From the NCBI GenBank assembly GCA_964577835.1, contig CAZOBN010000003.1, positions 8,441 to 72,440 on the forward strand: 64,000 nucleotides of DNA. The letters are read 5' to 3'. The notes under the pieces were generated by a model. That model did no database searches. It was not told the origin of the DNA and worked only from the letters and a program-made list of their open reading frames with translations. Positions 16,146-24,364 of the stretch are shown in pieces. Position 1 is the first letter of the stretch; every line of letters starts with the position of its first letter. The position numbers and the translations under genes are program-made. This DNA is from CAVVYA01 sp964577835 (lineage in GTDB: Bacteria; Pseudomonadota; Alphaproteobacteria; SMXQ01).

Positions 16146-17198
16146 ATGCCCCTGCGTACCATCGACGCCGACGCCCATGTGCTGGAAATCCCCTATAGCT
16201 GGGAATTCATGGCGGAAGCCGACCGCGGCTTTACGCCCATGGTGGTGACCTACGCGGCGGGCCAGCAGAAGTTGGGGGCCCAGGGCAACGTGCAGAAGGA
16301 ATTCTGGGTGATCGACGGCCGCATCCAGCCCAAGGAGGCCAATGTCGGGGTCGAGAACACCACCCAGGAGGCACGCGAGATGCGCGACATCGACGCCCGC
16401 CTCAAGCATATGGACGAGCTCGAGATCGACGTGCAGGTGCTCTACCCCACCCTGTTCCTGCGCCCGATCACCCTGAAGGCGCCGCTCGAGCTGGCGCTGG
16501 TGAAAAGCTACAACCGCTGGCTCGCCGAGATCTGGAAGAAGGGCAAGGGCCGCCTGCGCTGGGTCGTCATGCCGCCGCTGCTGACCATGGAGAAGGTGCG
16601 CGACGAACTGGCCTGGGCGAAGGAGCACGGCGCCTGCGGCGTCTTCCTGCGCGGGCTCGAGTGCGAGCGGGTGCTGTCCGATCCGTATTTCTTTCCGCTC
16701 TACGAGGCGGCGCAGGAACTCGACCTGCCGCTCTGCCTGCACTCGGGCACCAACGGATTCCAGGTGCACGATTTCTTCGCCGGCGATTCCGGCTTCAACA
16801 AGTTCAAGCTCGCCGTGGTCGGCGCCTTCCACACGCTGGTCATGGATGGCATCCCCGGCCAGTTCCCCAAGGCGCGCTGGGGCTTCGTCGAGGTCAGCTC
16901 GCAATGGATACCGTACGTGATGAACGACCTCGGCCTGCGCTTCAAGCGGCGCGGCCGGCGCATCGGCACCATGAAGGATTACAATTTCTACGTCGCCTGC
17001 CAGGTGACCGACGATCTCGCCGACATCATCAAGGTGGCCGGCGAGGACAATCTGGTGGTCGGCACCGATTACGGCCACCACGACACCTCGACCGAGATCG
17101 AGGCGCTGCGCCTCTTGAAGCAGAACGGCAAGGTGCCGCCCGCCGTGGTCGACAAGATCCTCGGCCCCAACGCCGAGAGGTTTTACGGGCTGAACTGA
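16146..17198 (+). CDS. amidohydrolase-family metal-dependent hydrolase (ACMSD-like)
   Basis: 350 residues from an ATG at 16146 with GGAG upstream; a TTG at 16131 is a poorer choice. The N terminus has the DADAHV metal motif in place of the usual DxHxH. Other family features are HMDELEIDVQVLYPT, LPLCLHSGTNG with its His, and GEDNLVVGTDYGHHDTS with the late Asp. Such proteins (PF04909 group) decarboxylate or hydrolyse cyclic or aromatic acids such as aminocarboxymuconate semialdehyde. It is followed by a terminator and stands alone on the plus strand, beside the CoA-dependent catabolic operon, so a role in the same kind of pathway is plausible. Confidence 0.88.
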   Translation: MPLRTIDADAHVLEIPYSWEFMAEADRGFTPMVVTYAAGQQKLGAQGNVQKEFWVIDGRIQPKEANVGVENTTQEAREMRDIDARLKHMDELEIDVQVLYPTLFLRPITLKAPLELALVKSYNRWLAEIWKKGKGRLRWVVMPPLLTMEKVRDELAWAKEHGACGVFLRGLECERVLSDPYFFPLYEAAQELDLPLCLHSGTNGFQVHDFFAGDSGFNKFKLAVVGAFHTLVMDGIPGQFPKARWGFVEVSSQWIPYVMNDLGLRFKRRGRRIGTMKDYNFYVACQVTDDLADIIKVAGEDNLVVGTDYGHHDTSTEIEALRLLKQNGKVPPAVVDKILGPNAERFYGLN

Positions 17199-17224
17199 CG
17201 ATCGCGCACGCGCCGACGGCGAAA

Positions 17225-17258
17225 GAAAAGGCGGCGGTTACGGCCCCCGCCTTTTCCT
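17225..17258. terminator. Rho-independent terminator after the amidohydrolase
   Basis: GAAAAGGCGG and CCGCCTTTTCC form a stem between the convergent amidohydrolase and nuclease genes, with A-rich and T-rich flanks that allow use on both strands. Confidence 0.75.
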
Positions 17259-17277
17259 TGTCCGACACCGGCCTCGC

Positions 17278-17661
17278 TCAGCACCACGGCTGACGCTTGC
17301 CGACCCAGGGCCGTGCCAATTTCGCTTTGATCAAGGCTTCGCCGAGATCCGCGCCGTTGCGCTCCACTGTCGCGAGGACACGGCCATAGCGGTCGATGCC
17401 GGTCTGCTTGATGGTGACGTGCCCCTTGGCGAGCCAGGCGCGGGTGAATTCCTTGGCCCGCAGCGCGAGCTGACGTTCGTAGTCGCATTGGCCCTGGATT
17501 TCCGGCGCGTCGATATTGGCGATGCGGAAAGTGGCGCGCAGGGTGTCGCCATCGTAATTGGCGAAGCCCCGGTCGGACGCCGCGAAGCTCGGCACGGCGG
17601 GGCACGCGGCGAACAAGAACACGGACAGGAACAGTACGGGACGCGTAAAGACTCTGATCAT
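17278..17661 (-). CDS. secreted thermonuclease-like (SNase) protein
   Basis: 127 residues from an ATG at 17661. A signal peptide (VLFLSVFLFAACPAVPSFA) precedes a short staphylococcal-nuclease fold. The DGDT motif, RIANIDAPE and DRYGRVLA match the Ca2+ and catalytic regions of TNase-like proteins, with Glu following IDAP. The C-terminal WVGKRQPWC is typical of small alphaproteobacterial members. It should act in the periplasm or outside the cell on nucleic acids. It stands alone, convergent with the amidohydrolase gene. Confidence 0.85.
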   Translation of the reverse strand: MIRVFTRPVLFLSVFLFAACPAVPSFAASDRGFANYDGDTLRATFRIANIDAPEIQGQCDYERQLALRAKEFTRAWLAKGHVTIKQTGIDRYGRVLATVERNGADLGEALIKAKLARPWVGKRQPWC

Positions 17662-17779
17662 GAACAAAACAACGCTTACAAAACTTAGCGGACAATGTCA
17701 GGTGCGCCGAAACAACAAGCGGCGCCGGATTTCCATCCCACGCCGCCGGCCGTCCCGCAACGGTGAATTTAAAGGCCGA

Positions 17780-18850
17780 CTATTGCCCGCCGGCACGTTT
17801 GAACTCGTTGATGGCGCGCTCGACCAACGGCTTGGGCGCGCCGAAGGTTTTGTCGAGCAGCGCCAGGATCTGCTCGTGGCTGCCGACCTCGATCTCGGCG
17901 CCCATCTTGCCGGCCTCGGCCAGCATCGCCGGGTCCTTGGCCATTTCCGCGAAGCCCTGGCGCAGCGCGGCGGCGACGTCGGCCGGAATGCCCGGCGGTG
18001 CGGCGTAGGAGCGGCCGTATTCCTGACGGGCGAGCAGGAGTTCCATGACCTGACGGCTTTCCGGATCCGTGATGCGATCGACGATCACCGGCACATCCTT
18101 CAATTCGGGATGGGACGCCAGCGCGATCTGCAGCACGACGCGCGCCTTCTTGTCGCGCAGCCAGTCCGGCTTGCTCGCCTTGAGGCTCGACCAGTCGGTG
18201 CCGACGATGCCGTGGACCTCGCCGCGCTCCATGGCCAGGCTGGTCTCGCCGGTGCCGGAATAGCCGGTGATGACCTTGAACTTGGTGCCGATCAGGTTAT
18301 TCAGCAGGTTGGGGAACACCTGGGTCGAGGAATTGCCGCCGGCGCTCGATCCCACCAGCACTTCGCCCTTGAACAGATCGTCGACCGTGTGGATCGGACT
18401 CTCGTGCCAGAACACGCCGATGTTGGAAATGCGGTTGAGGCTGATCAGCCAGGTGAACTTGAGCGGATCGAATTTGGTCTGGGTATTGCCGAACAGCGGC
18501 TCGAACGCGGTGCCGGCCTGGAAGATGCCGAGCGCGGAGCCGTCTTTCGGCGCCACGTTGTAGACCCAGTTGGCGGCGACCACGCCGCCGGCGCCCGGCA
18601 TGTTCTTCGGCACCACCGCGGGGTTGCCCGGCAGATGCTTGCCGAGATGGCGGCCGGCGAGGCGGCCGTAGACATCATAGCCGCCGCCGGTGCCCGAGCC
18701 GATGGCGATGGTGACGGTATGGCCCTTGAAATCGGCGGCATGGGATTCGCCGGCGAGGCCGACGGCTGTCGCCGCCGCGGCGCACAGGGCTGTGACGAAG
18801 AAACGCGCGCGCCCATTGAACGCTGATCTCAGTACGCGAGATGCCGTCAT
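17780..18850 (-). CDS. TTT-family periplasmic solute-binding protein
   Basis: 356 residues from an ATG at 18850 with GGGAGG in front. The signal peptide ends GLAGESHAADF. Signatures include GTGGGYDVYGRLAGRHLGKH, AVVPKNMPGAGG and MERGEVHGIVGT. It is the last gene of the operon that starts with the NDP-forming acyl-CoA synthetase (23264), after the hydratase-lyase gene. The association suggests it binds the acid that the synthetase then activates. No TctA/TctB subunits are present nearby. Confidence 0.9.
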   Translation of the reverse strand: MTASRVLRSAFNGRARFFVTALCAAAATAVGLAGESHAADFKGHTVTIAIGSGTGGGYDVYGRLAGRHLGKHLPGNPAVVPKNMPGAGGVVAANWVYNVAPKDGSALGIFQAGTAFEPLFGNTQTKFDPLKFTWLISLNRISNIGVFWHESPIHTVDDLFKGEVLVGSSAGGNSSTQVFPNLLNNLIGTKFKVITGYSGTGETSLAMERGEVHGIVGTDWSSLKASKPDWLRDKKARVVLQIALASHPELKDVPVIVDRITDPESRQVMELLLARQEYGRSYAAPPGIPADVAAALRQGFAEMAKDPAMLAEAGKMGAEIEVGSHEQILALLDKTFGAPKPLVERAINEFKRAGGQ

Positions 18851-18977
18851 CGAAGCCTCCCATCCGCTGGGCCGCGCACCTATTGATGTCGCGGCGTTAT
18901 CGTCTCTCATGTTCTCGGCACGTCTCGAATCGGCCCGTGGCGGCGCGATTGCGCCAGCCACGGGTATCGGATGTCGG

Positions 18978-19937
18978 TCAGCGCTTGGTCTGGCGCTTGA
19001 CCCCAGTCTTCTTAGATGCCGTCTTCTTAGCCGGCGCCTTGGCCGACAGTTGCGCGGCGGCAGCCGCCTTCGGCTTCGCCGACGCGGCCTTCTGGTTTTC
19101 CTTCAGGGCGCGCTTGCGGTCGTACTGGCCGAGTCCCGGACGATAGGTCTTGTCGTCGAGGAACTGTTTCATGCCGTGCTCGCGGCCCCTTTCCTTGTCG
19201 ACGAACTTCAGCGCGTCGCTCTTGCAGTTGAGGTAGTCGGCGGCCTCGGGCTCGTTCATGAAGCGCACGGCGCGGATCGCTTCCTTGGTGTAGCGCATCG
19301 CCATGGGATTCTTTTCCATCAGCTTCTTCGCGAGCTTGACGGTCTCCGCCTTGAGCTTCGCCTTGGGCACCGAGTAGTTCACATAGCCGATCTCGGCGGC
19401 CCGCTTGCCGTTGAACGGATCGCCGGTCACCGCGTAATACATCGCGTTGCGGAAATTCATGAGCTGGGTGACGTTCCAGCTGACGATGCCGCCCGGGATG
19501 ATGCCCCAGTTGACTTCCGAGAGGCCGAAGATCGCGTCGTCCGCCGCGATGGCGAAGTCGCAGGCCGCGACCTGGGTGAAGGCGCCGCCGAAGCAGAAGC
19601 CGTTGACCATGGCGATGGTCGGCTTCGGAAAGCGCGACAGCTTCTGCCAGCGCCAGGCGTTCGAGGCGTTGCGCGCCTTGTGCCGCGCCGCCGGGTCGGC
19701 CTGGGTGCCGCGGAAATAGAGCTTGATGTCCTGGCCGGCGGAGAACGCCTTGCCGGCGCCGGTGATCACCAGCACGTCGGTTTCGTCGTCGACCGCGAGC
19801 TCCTCGAGCGCGTCGTCCATGTCGAGATGGAGCTGCGGGCTCATGGCGTTGCGCTTGTCGGGACGGTTGAAGATCACCCAGGTGACGCCCTTGTCCTTCT
19901 CGATCAGGATGGTCTCGTATTTCTTGTTGGTTGCCAT
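18978..19937 (-). CDS. enoyl-CoA hydratase/isomerase-family protein close to hydroxycinnamoyl-CoA hydratase-lyase
   Basis: 319 residues with GGAGGAAC before the ATG. Signature stretches of hydroxycinnamoyl-CoA hydratase-lyase (HCHL) are clear: NRPDKRNAMSP, KPTIAMVNGFCFGGAF, GLSEVNWGIIPG and GREHGMKQFLDDK. The catalytic Glu of GLSE is kept. Compared with the Pseudomonas enzyme, recalled from memory, the active-site Met is Gln (SAGQDI), Ser is Thr (GGAFTQ), and the Tyr that binds the phenol is Asn (DYLNCK). The last 45 residues are a Lys/Ala-rich tail like histone H1. True HCHL makes vanillin or hydroxybenzaldehyde from feruloyl- or coumaroyl-CoA. The changes suggest a related but different acyl-CoA. 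Confidence 0.85.
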   Translation of the reverse strand: MATNKKYETILIEKDKGVTWVIFNRPDKRNAMSPQLHLDMDDALEELAVDDETDVLVITGAGKAFSAGQDIKLYFRGTQADPAARHKARNASNAWRWQKLSRFPKPTIAMVNGFCFGGAFTQVAACDFAIAADDAIFGLSEVNWGIIPGGIVSWNVTQLMNFRNAMYYAVTGDPFNGKRAAEIGYVNYSVPKAKLKAETVKLAKKLMEKNPMAMRYTKEAIRAVRFMNEPEAADYLNCKSDALKFVDKERGREHGMKQFLDDKTYRPGLGQYDRKRALKENQKAASAKPKAAAAAQLSAKAPAKKTASKKTGVKRQTKR

Positions 19938-19988
19938 CGTGGTTCCTCCTTGAATGCGTGGTTTTGCTTGCGATCTGTGTGTCCGAGG

Positions 19989-21143
19989 TCAGCCGTATGT
20001 TTTGAGGACGTGCCGGGCGATGACCATCTTCATGACCTCCGTCGCGCCCTCGGTGATACGGTAGCTGCGCTGCTGGCGCCAGAACTTTTCGATCGGCAGA
20101 TCGGTGGTCAGGCCGATGCCGCCGTGGATCTGCATGCAGCGGTCGGCGACGCGGAACGCCATCTCGTCGGCGTAGGATTTCGAGGTATAGGCCTCGACCC
20201 TGGCATCCTCCCCGGCATCGGCCTTGGCCGCCGCCTGATAGACCATGAGGCGCGCCGCCTGCAGCTCGGTATAGGAATCCACCAGCATGAACTGGATGGC
20301 CTGGCGGTCCGCCAGCGGCTTGCCGAAGGTGACGCGCTGCTTGGCGTAGGAGGTCGCCATCTCGAGACAGCGCTCCGCGACGCCCAGCGCCCGCGCCCCG
20401 TGCTTGACGCGACCCACGCCGAGCCATTGCTGGCCGAGCTTGAAGCCTTCGCCTTCGCCGCCGACCCGGTGGCTGACCGGCACGCGCACATTGTCGAACA
20501 CGATCTCTGACGGGCGGTCGCCCATCATGGTCTCGTAGCGCGCGGTGATCTTGACGCCTGGCGTGTCCATATCGACCAGGAAACAGGAGATGCCGCCGCG
20601 CGAACCCTTGGCGCGGTCGGTCGCCGCCATGACTTGGGCAAAGTGGGACTTGTCGGCGCCGCTGATGAATCGCTTCACGCCGTTGATCACGTAATGGTCG
20701 CCGTCGCGCACCGCCGTCGTGCGCATGGAGCCCGGGTCCGATCCGGCGTCCGGCTCGGTCTGCGCGAAGCAGGCGCGCTTCTCGCCGCGCAGCACCGGCA
20801 TCAGGTATTTTTCCTTCATCTCGCCTTCGAGGTCGTAAAGGATGGCGCGCACGGTGGGGCCCATGATGCCTTCGCCGCGCGACGGCAGGGCGATGGTGCG
20901 GGCCAGTTCCTCCCACACCACCACGCGCGGCATGATGCCGAGGCCCAGCCCGCCGTATTCCTCCGGCACCTCCATCATCCAGATGCCGATGTCCTTGGCG
21001 CGTTGGTTGAGCTTCTCGCGCCATTCCGGCTTGAGCTCCTCGCCGTCGCAGGTCTCCCGCTCGACCGGAATCAGCTCGTCGTTGACGAAGCGGCGCAGCG
21101 AGTCCTTCAGAATGCGCAGTTCTTCGGGGAGCGTGAAATCCAT
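19989..21143 (-). CDS. acyl-CoA dehydrogenase
   Basis: 384 residues, normal family length. The start follows GAGGGGA. The FAD/substrate region FAQTEPDAGSDPGSM and the C-terminal catalytic segment YRITEGATEVMKMVIARHVL are present, with Glu in the TEG motif as the likely base. It inserts a 2,3-double bond into an acyl-CoA. It lies 9 bp after the acyl-CoA synthetase gene and 51 bp before the hydratase-lyase gene. The order activate, dehydrogenate, hydrate/cleave matches shortening of a phenylpropionate-type side chain. Confidence 0.92.
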   Translation of the reverse strand: MDFTLPEELRILKDSLRRFVNDELIPVERETCDGEELKPEWREKLNQRAKDIGIWMMEVPEEYGGLGLGIMPRVVVWEELARTIALPSRGEGIMGPTVRAILYDLEGEMKEKYLMPVLRGEKRACFAQTEPDAGSDPGSMRTTAVRDGDHYVINGVKRFISGADKSHFAQVMAATDRAKGSRGGISCFLVDMDTPGVKITARYETMMGDRPSEIVFDNVRVPVSHRVGGEGEGFKLGQQWLGVGRVKHGARALGVAERCLEMATSYAKQRVTFGKPLADRQAIQFMLVDSYTELQAARLMVYQAAAKADAGEDARVEAYTSKSYADEMAFRVADRCMQIHGGIGLTTDLPIEKFWRQQRSYRITEGATEVMKMVIARHVLKTYG

Positions 21144-21152
21144 GGTGTCCCC

Positions 21153-23264
21153 TCAGGCCTGGACGGCGGCGCGGGACCGCGCCTGAGCGTCGGTGAAAAC
21201 AGGCCGCACATCGACGGCGCGGACGCCCTGACCCTCGGGCAGGACGATCAGCGGATTGACCTCGAGATCGCTCAGCAGATGGCGGTGCGACAGATACAGG
21301 GTGGACAGGCCGACGATGGCGCGTTCGAGCGCCGCCATATCCGCCGGCGGTTTGCCGCGGAAGCCCGCGAGCAGCTTGGCGATCTTGAGTTCGGAGAGCA
21401 TCTCCCTGGCATCCTCCGGTCCGACCGGCAGCAGGCGCAGTGCCGCGTCCTGCATCAGCTCGACCAGGATACCGCCGGCGCCGACCAGAATCACCGGCCC
21501 ATAGAGCGGATCGGTGCGCGCGCCGAGAATGACCTCGACGCCGCTGACCATCTCCTGCACCAGATAGCCGGAGATGCGCGCGGTGGGCGCCGCCTTGCGG
21601 ATACTGTCGGCGAGCTCCTTGGCTCCGGATTCCACATCGGCCGGCGTGCGCAGGTCGAGCAGCACGCCCCCTACTTCGGTCTTATGGCTCACGTCCGGCG
21701 AGACGATCTTGAGCGCCACGGGAAAGCCGATCTTGCCGGCTGCCGCGGCTGCTTCCTCGGGCCGCACGGCGAAGGCGCTGGCCGGCGGAGTCAGCCCATG
21801 GGCGGCGAGCAATCCCTGCCACGCTTCGCCCTGCAGCGGTTCGGCGCGGCCGTTGGCCTTGGGCAATTCGGCAACCGGCTTGCCTTCGAGCGCACCGAAT
21901 CGGGTCAGCGCGCTGAGCGCTCTTACGGTCGGCCCGATGCCCTGCAGGAACGGAATGCCGAGAGCGTCCTGGAAGCGCACGCCTTCCTCGTCCACCGGAT
22001 AGTTCATGCGGCCGAACGCGACGACGGCCTTGTCGGTCGCCGCCAGCATGTCGGTGATCGGCGTCGCATCCGTGCCCTTCCGCTTGCCGGATCTGGAAGG
22101 CAGCTGGTAAGCCCAGGCCAACGCGTCGATCTGCGGATCGTTCAGCACGGCGGCGCAGATCTTCGCCGCGGTCGGCAGATCGGACGGGATGCCCGAGTCG
22201 AGCGGGTTCCTGACGTTGACCTCCGGGATCACGTTCGGCTTGATCGCCGCCACGGTCGCCGGCGCGTAATCCGGCATGGTGATGACCCGTTCCTTGTCCA
22301 TCATGTCGTGCAGCAGATCGACGGTGCCGCCCGACGTGGTGACCCAGCCGACGCGCTTGCCCTTCGGCCGCCGCGCGTAGCGGAACGCCAGTGCGATCTC
22401 GACCATGTCCTCCAGCGTGTCGCAATTGGCGATGCCGTAGCGCCGGCACATGGCCTCGTAGGTTTCGAAATCGCCGGCGATGGCGCCGGTGTGCGACTGC
22501 GCCGCGGCGCGCGAGCGCGCGGAACGGCCCGTCTTGATGGCGACGATCGGCTTGCCGGCGGCGAGCGCGCGCGATGCGGCGGCCATGAAGGCATCGCCGC
22601 GGCGGATGCCCTCGATGAACAGCGCGATCGCCTTGGTGTGCTCGTCGTCGACCAGGAAATTGACGTAGTCCGCCAGATCGACGCCGAGCTCGTTGCCCGA
22701 CGAGATCATATAGCTGAAGGTGACGCCGCGGCTGGCCGCCGTCTGGACCCAGAACTGCAGCGTGCCGCCCGACTGGAACACCGCGGCCATGGGTCCGGCG
22801 GGAATCTGGCAGAGGTCCTCGTTGGGATAGAAGAACGCCTTCTCGCGCACGGACATGGCGCCCATGCAATTGGGGCCCGCGAGCGTCAAACCAGTGCGCG
22901 CGCACAGCGCCCTCAGCGCCTGACCGCGCCCGACGATCTCCGGATCGTCGCCTTCGCCGATGTTCGCCGCATAGACCGTCGCCGATTTGAGACCGTGCGC
23001 CGTGCCTTCGGTCAGCGTATCGAGCACGCCCTTGGCCGGGATGATGACCAGCGCATGCTCCGCCGGTTCGGGCAAGGCCTCGAAGCTCGGGTAGCAGCGC
23101 GTGCCCCAGACCTCGGAATATTTCGGATTGATCGGGTAGATCTTACCGGGGTAGCCGTTGGCGCGGAGATTGGCGAAGATGTTGGACGGCCAGCGCGCGC
23201 GGTCGGACGCGCCCACGATGGCGACCGAACGCGCCCTGAGAACCTGCTCAGGCGACTTGAACAA
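21153..23264 (-). CDS. NDP-forming acyl-CoA synthetase (acetate-CoA ligase family)
   Basis: 703 residues from a TTG at 23264, chosen because AGGGAG lies 6 bp upstream and homology begins there (FKSPEQVLRARSVAIVGAS); no ATG fits. The order is a CoA-binding domain (1-130), two succinyl-CoA-ligase-like domains with the phospho-His loop AAAQSHTGAIAGD (about 255-270), then an ATP-grasp domain (about 475-690) with VALKIVSPDVSHKTEVGGV and DLEVNPLIV. It joins CoA to an acid with ATP giving ADP. It is the first gene of the catabolic operon, so it activates the substrate for the dehydrogenase and hydratase-lyase that follow. Confidence 0.92.
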   Translation of the reverse strand: MFKSPEQVLRARSVAIVGASDRARWPSNIFANLRANGYPGKIYPINPKYSEVWGTRCYPSFEALPEPAEHALVIIPAKGVLDTLTEGTAHGLKSATVYAANIGEGDDPEIVGRGQALRALCARTGLTLAGPNCMGAMSVREKAFFYPNEDLCQIPAGPMAAVFQSGGTLQFWVQTAASRGVTFSYMISSGNELGVDLADYVNFLVDDEHTKAIALFIEGIRRGDAFMAAASRALAAGKPIVAIKTGRSARSRAAAQSHTGAIAGDFETYEAMCRRYGIANCDTLEDMVEIALAFRYARRPKGKRVGWVTTSGGTVDLLHDMMDKERVITMPDYAPATVAAIKPNVIPEVNVRNPLDSGIPSDLPTAAKICAAVLNDPQIDALAWAYQLPSRSGKRKGTDATPITDMLAATDKAVVAFGRMNYPVDEEGVRFQDALGIPFLQGIGPTVRALSALTRFGALEGKPVAELPKANGRAEPLQGEAWQGLLAAHGLTPPASAFAVRPEEAAAAAGKIGFPVALKIVSPDVSHKTEVGGVLLDLRTPADVESGAKELADSIRKAAPTARISGYLVQEMVSGVEVILGARTDPLYGPVILVGAGGILVELMQDAALRLLPVGPEDAREMLSELKIAKLLAGFRGKPPADMAALERAIVGLSTLYLSHRHLLSDLEVNPLIVLPEGQGVRAVDVRPVFTDAQARSRAAVQA

Positions 23265-23483
23265 GGGCGTCTCCCTGGTGAAGGCGGATGTTGTTTTCGT
23301 TGGCCGGCTGGCCTTTGGATGATCGATCCTCGCTGCCGGATTGTCAACGCGAGGCAATCGGCAGGACCGCGCCGATTGCGAGTACACGACCTTTGAGGCA
23401 ATCTGTTTACCAGAAACGACACAATCCGGCCGCAGCATCCTGCTCACGGCCGCATCATGCACCATTCACCGAGGAGCTCAGCC

Positions 23484-23627
23484 ATGATGATGGTCGCCAT
23501 CCAACCCGCCGTCGCGCTGTTTGCCGGCATCTTGATTCTTCTGGTGCCCCGGCTTCTCAATTATATTGTCGCCGTCTATCTGATCGTTGTCGGCATCGTC
23601 GGCCTGTGGCCGCATTTCATCCGCTGA
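23484..23627 (+). CDS. DUF3096 small membrane protein
   Basis: 47 residues with GAGGAG before the ATG. The whole protein is two hydrophobic stretches (ALFAGILILLVPRLLNYIVA and YLIVVGIVGLWPHF) typical of DUF3096. It is an inner-membrane protein of unknown role. It sits 29 bp ahead of the two nitrile-hydratase-like genes on the same strand. Confidence 0.82.
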   Translation: MMMVAIQPAVALFAGILILLVPRLLNYIVAVYLIVVGIVGLWPHFIR

Positions 23628-23656
23628 GTTCAAGGAGAGCATCATGGGAAAGCATC

Positions 23657-23977
23657 ATGGCAGGGCCACATGACAACGGCGGCCAAGCGTCCGCGACGGC
23701 CGAACCCCAGGTAAAGGACATGACCTTCTGGGAGAAGCAGATCGACGCCTTGCATACGCTGATCGGCGACGACAAGCGCCGCATCGTCGGGCGCGACGAG
23801 AACCGGCGCGCCGTCGAGTCGCTCGGCGACGACGTCTACGACACCATGAATTACTATGAGCGGTGGACGGCCGCGACCTGCCGCCAGCTCATCGACAAGG
23901 GCGTTCTGACCCAGGACGAGATCGACGCCAAGATCGCCGAGATTCGCAACCGTATCGCAGCGGAGGAGAAAGCGTGA
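23657..23977 (+). CDS. nitrile hydratase beta subunit N-terminal-like protein
   Basis: 106 residues. The segment from TFWEKQIDALHTLIGD to YDTMNYYERWTAATCRQLIDKGVLTQDEIDAKI is the helical N-terminal half of nitrile hydratase beta subunits and of the thiocyanate hydrolase beta subunit. The start is at 23657. A better-placed ribosome site serves an ATG at 23644, which opens only a 9-residue peptide overlapping this start, so a leader-peptide effect is possible. Its stop overlaps the GTG start of the next gene. In nitrile hydratase both halves are one chain; in thiocyanate hydrolase they are separate. No catalytic alpha/gamma subunit with a CxLCSC metal site is in the window. Confidence 0.82.
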   Translation: MAGPHDNGGQASATAEPQVKDMTFWEKQIDALHTLIGDDKRRIVGRDENRRAVESLGDDVYDTMNYYERWTAATCRQLIDKGVLTQDEIDAKIAEIRNRIAAEEKA

Positions 23978-24279
23978 GTGAAGCCGATGTGGTGAACAAG
24001 CCGAAATTCGCCGCCGGAGAGCGCGTCCTGGTGCGCGACGATTATCCGCCCGGCCACATCCGCACGCCGGTCTATGTCCGCGGCAAGAGCGGCGTGGTGG
24101 TGAAGTGCCACGGCGCCTTCAAGAATCCGGAGCGGCTCGCCATCGGCAAGGACGGACTGCCGAAGAAGGCGCTCTATCAGGTGCGCTTCAAGCAGACCGA
24201 TGTGTGGCCGGACTACGAGGGCCCGGCGACCGACACGCTGCTGCTCGACATCTACGAACACTGGCTCGAAAAGGCCTGA
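23974..24279 (+). CDS. nitrile hydratase beta subunit C-terminal-like (SH3-like) protein
   Basis: 101 residues from a GTG at 23974 with GGAGGAG upstream, overlapping the preceding stop. It is the SH3-like barrel of nitrile hydratase beta chains: FAAGERVLVRDDYPPGHIRTPVYVRGKSGVV, then YQVRFKQTDVWPDYEGPATDTLLLDIYEHWLE. Together with the gene before it, it rebuilds a whole beta subunit in two pieces, as in thiocyanate hydrolase. Without the metal-binding partner the pair cannot be a hydrolase alone. It may join a subunit encoded elsewhere or act as an accessory protein. Confidence 0.85.
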   Translation: MSEADVVNKPKFAAGERVLVRDDYPPGHIRTPVYVRGKSGVVVKCHGAFKNPERLAIGKDGLPKKALYQVRFKQTDVWPDYEGPATDTLLLDIYEHWLEKA

Positions 24280-24298
24280 GCGGCCGATCGGGCGCGCA

Positions 24299-24336
24299 CA
24301 AAAAAACAGCGTGTCGCGGGACACGCTGTTTTCGTT
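24299..24336. terminator. bidirectional Rho-independent terminator
   Basis: AAAAAACAGCGTGTC and GACACGCTGTTTTCGTTT form a long perfect stem with a GCGG loop, between the convergent nitrile-hydratase-like and DUF2852 genes. Confidence 0.9.
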
Positions 24337-24364
24337 TGTAACGATATTCGCTGATCGACGGCGA

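Noticed and set aside
20634..23396. Open frame of about 920 codons on the plus strand
   Set aside because: It is antisense to the acyl-CoA dehydrogenase and acyl-CoA synthetase genes, has Arg/Ala-rich sequence without any family motif and no ribosome site. It is a by-product of high GC content.
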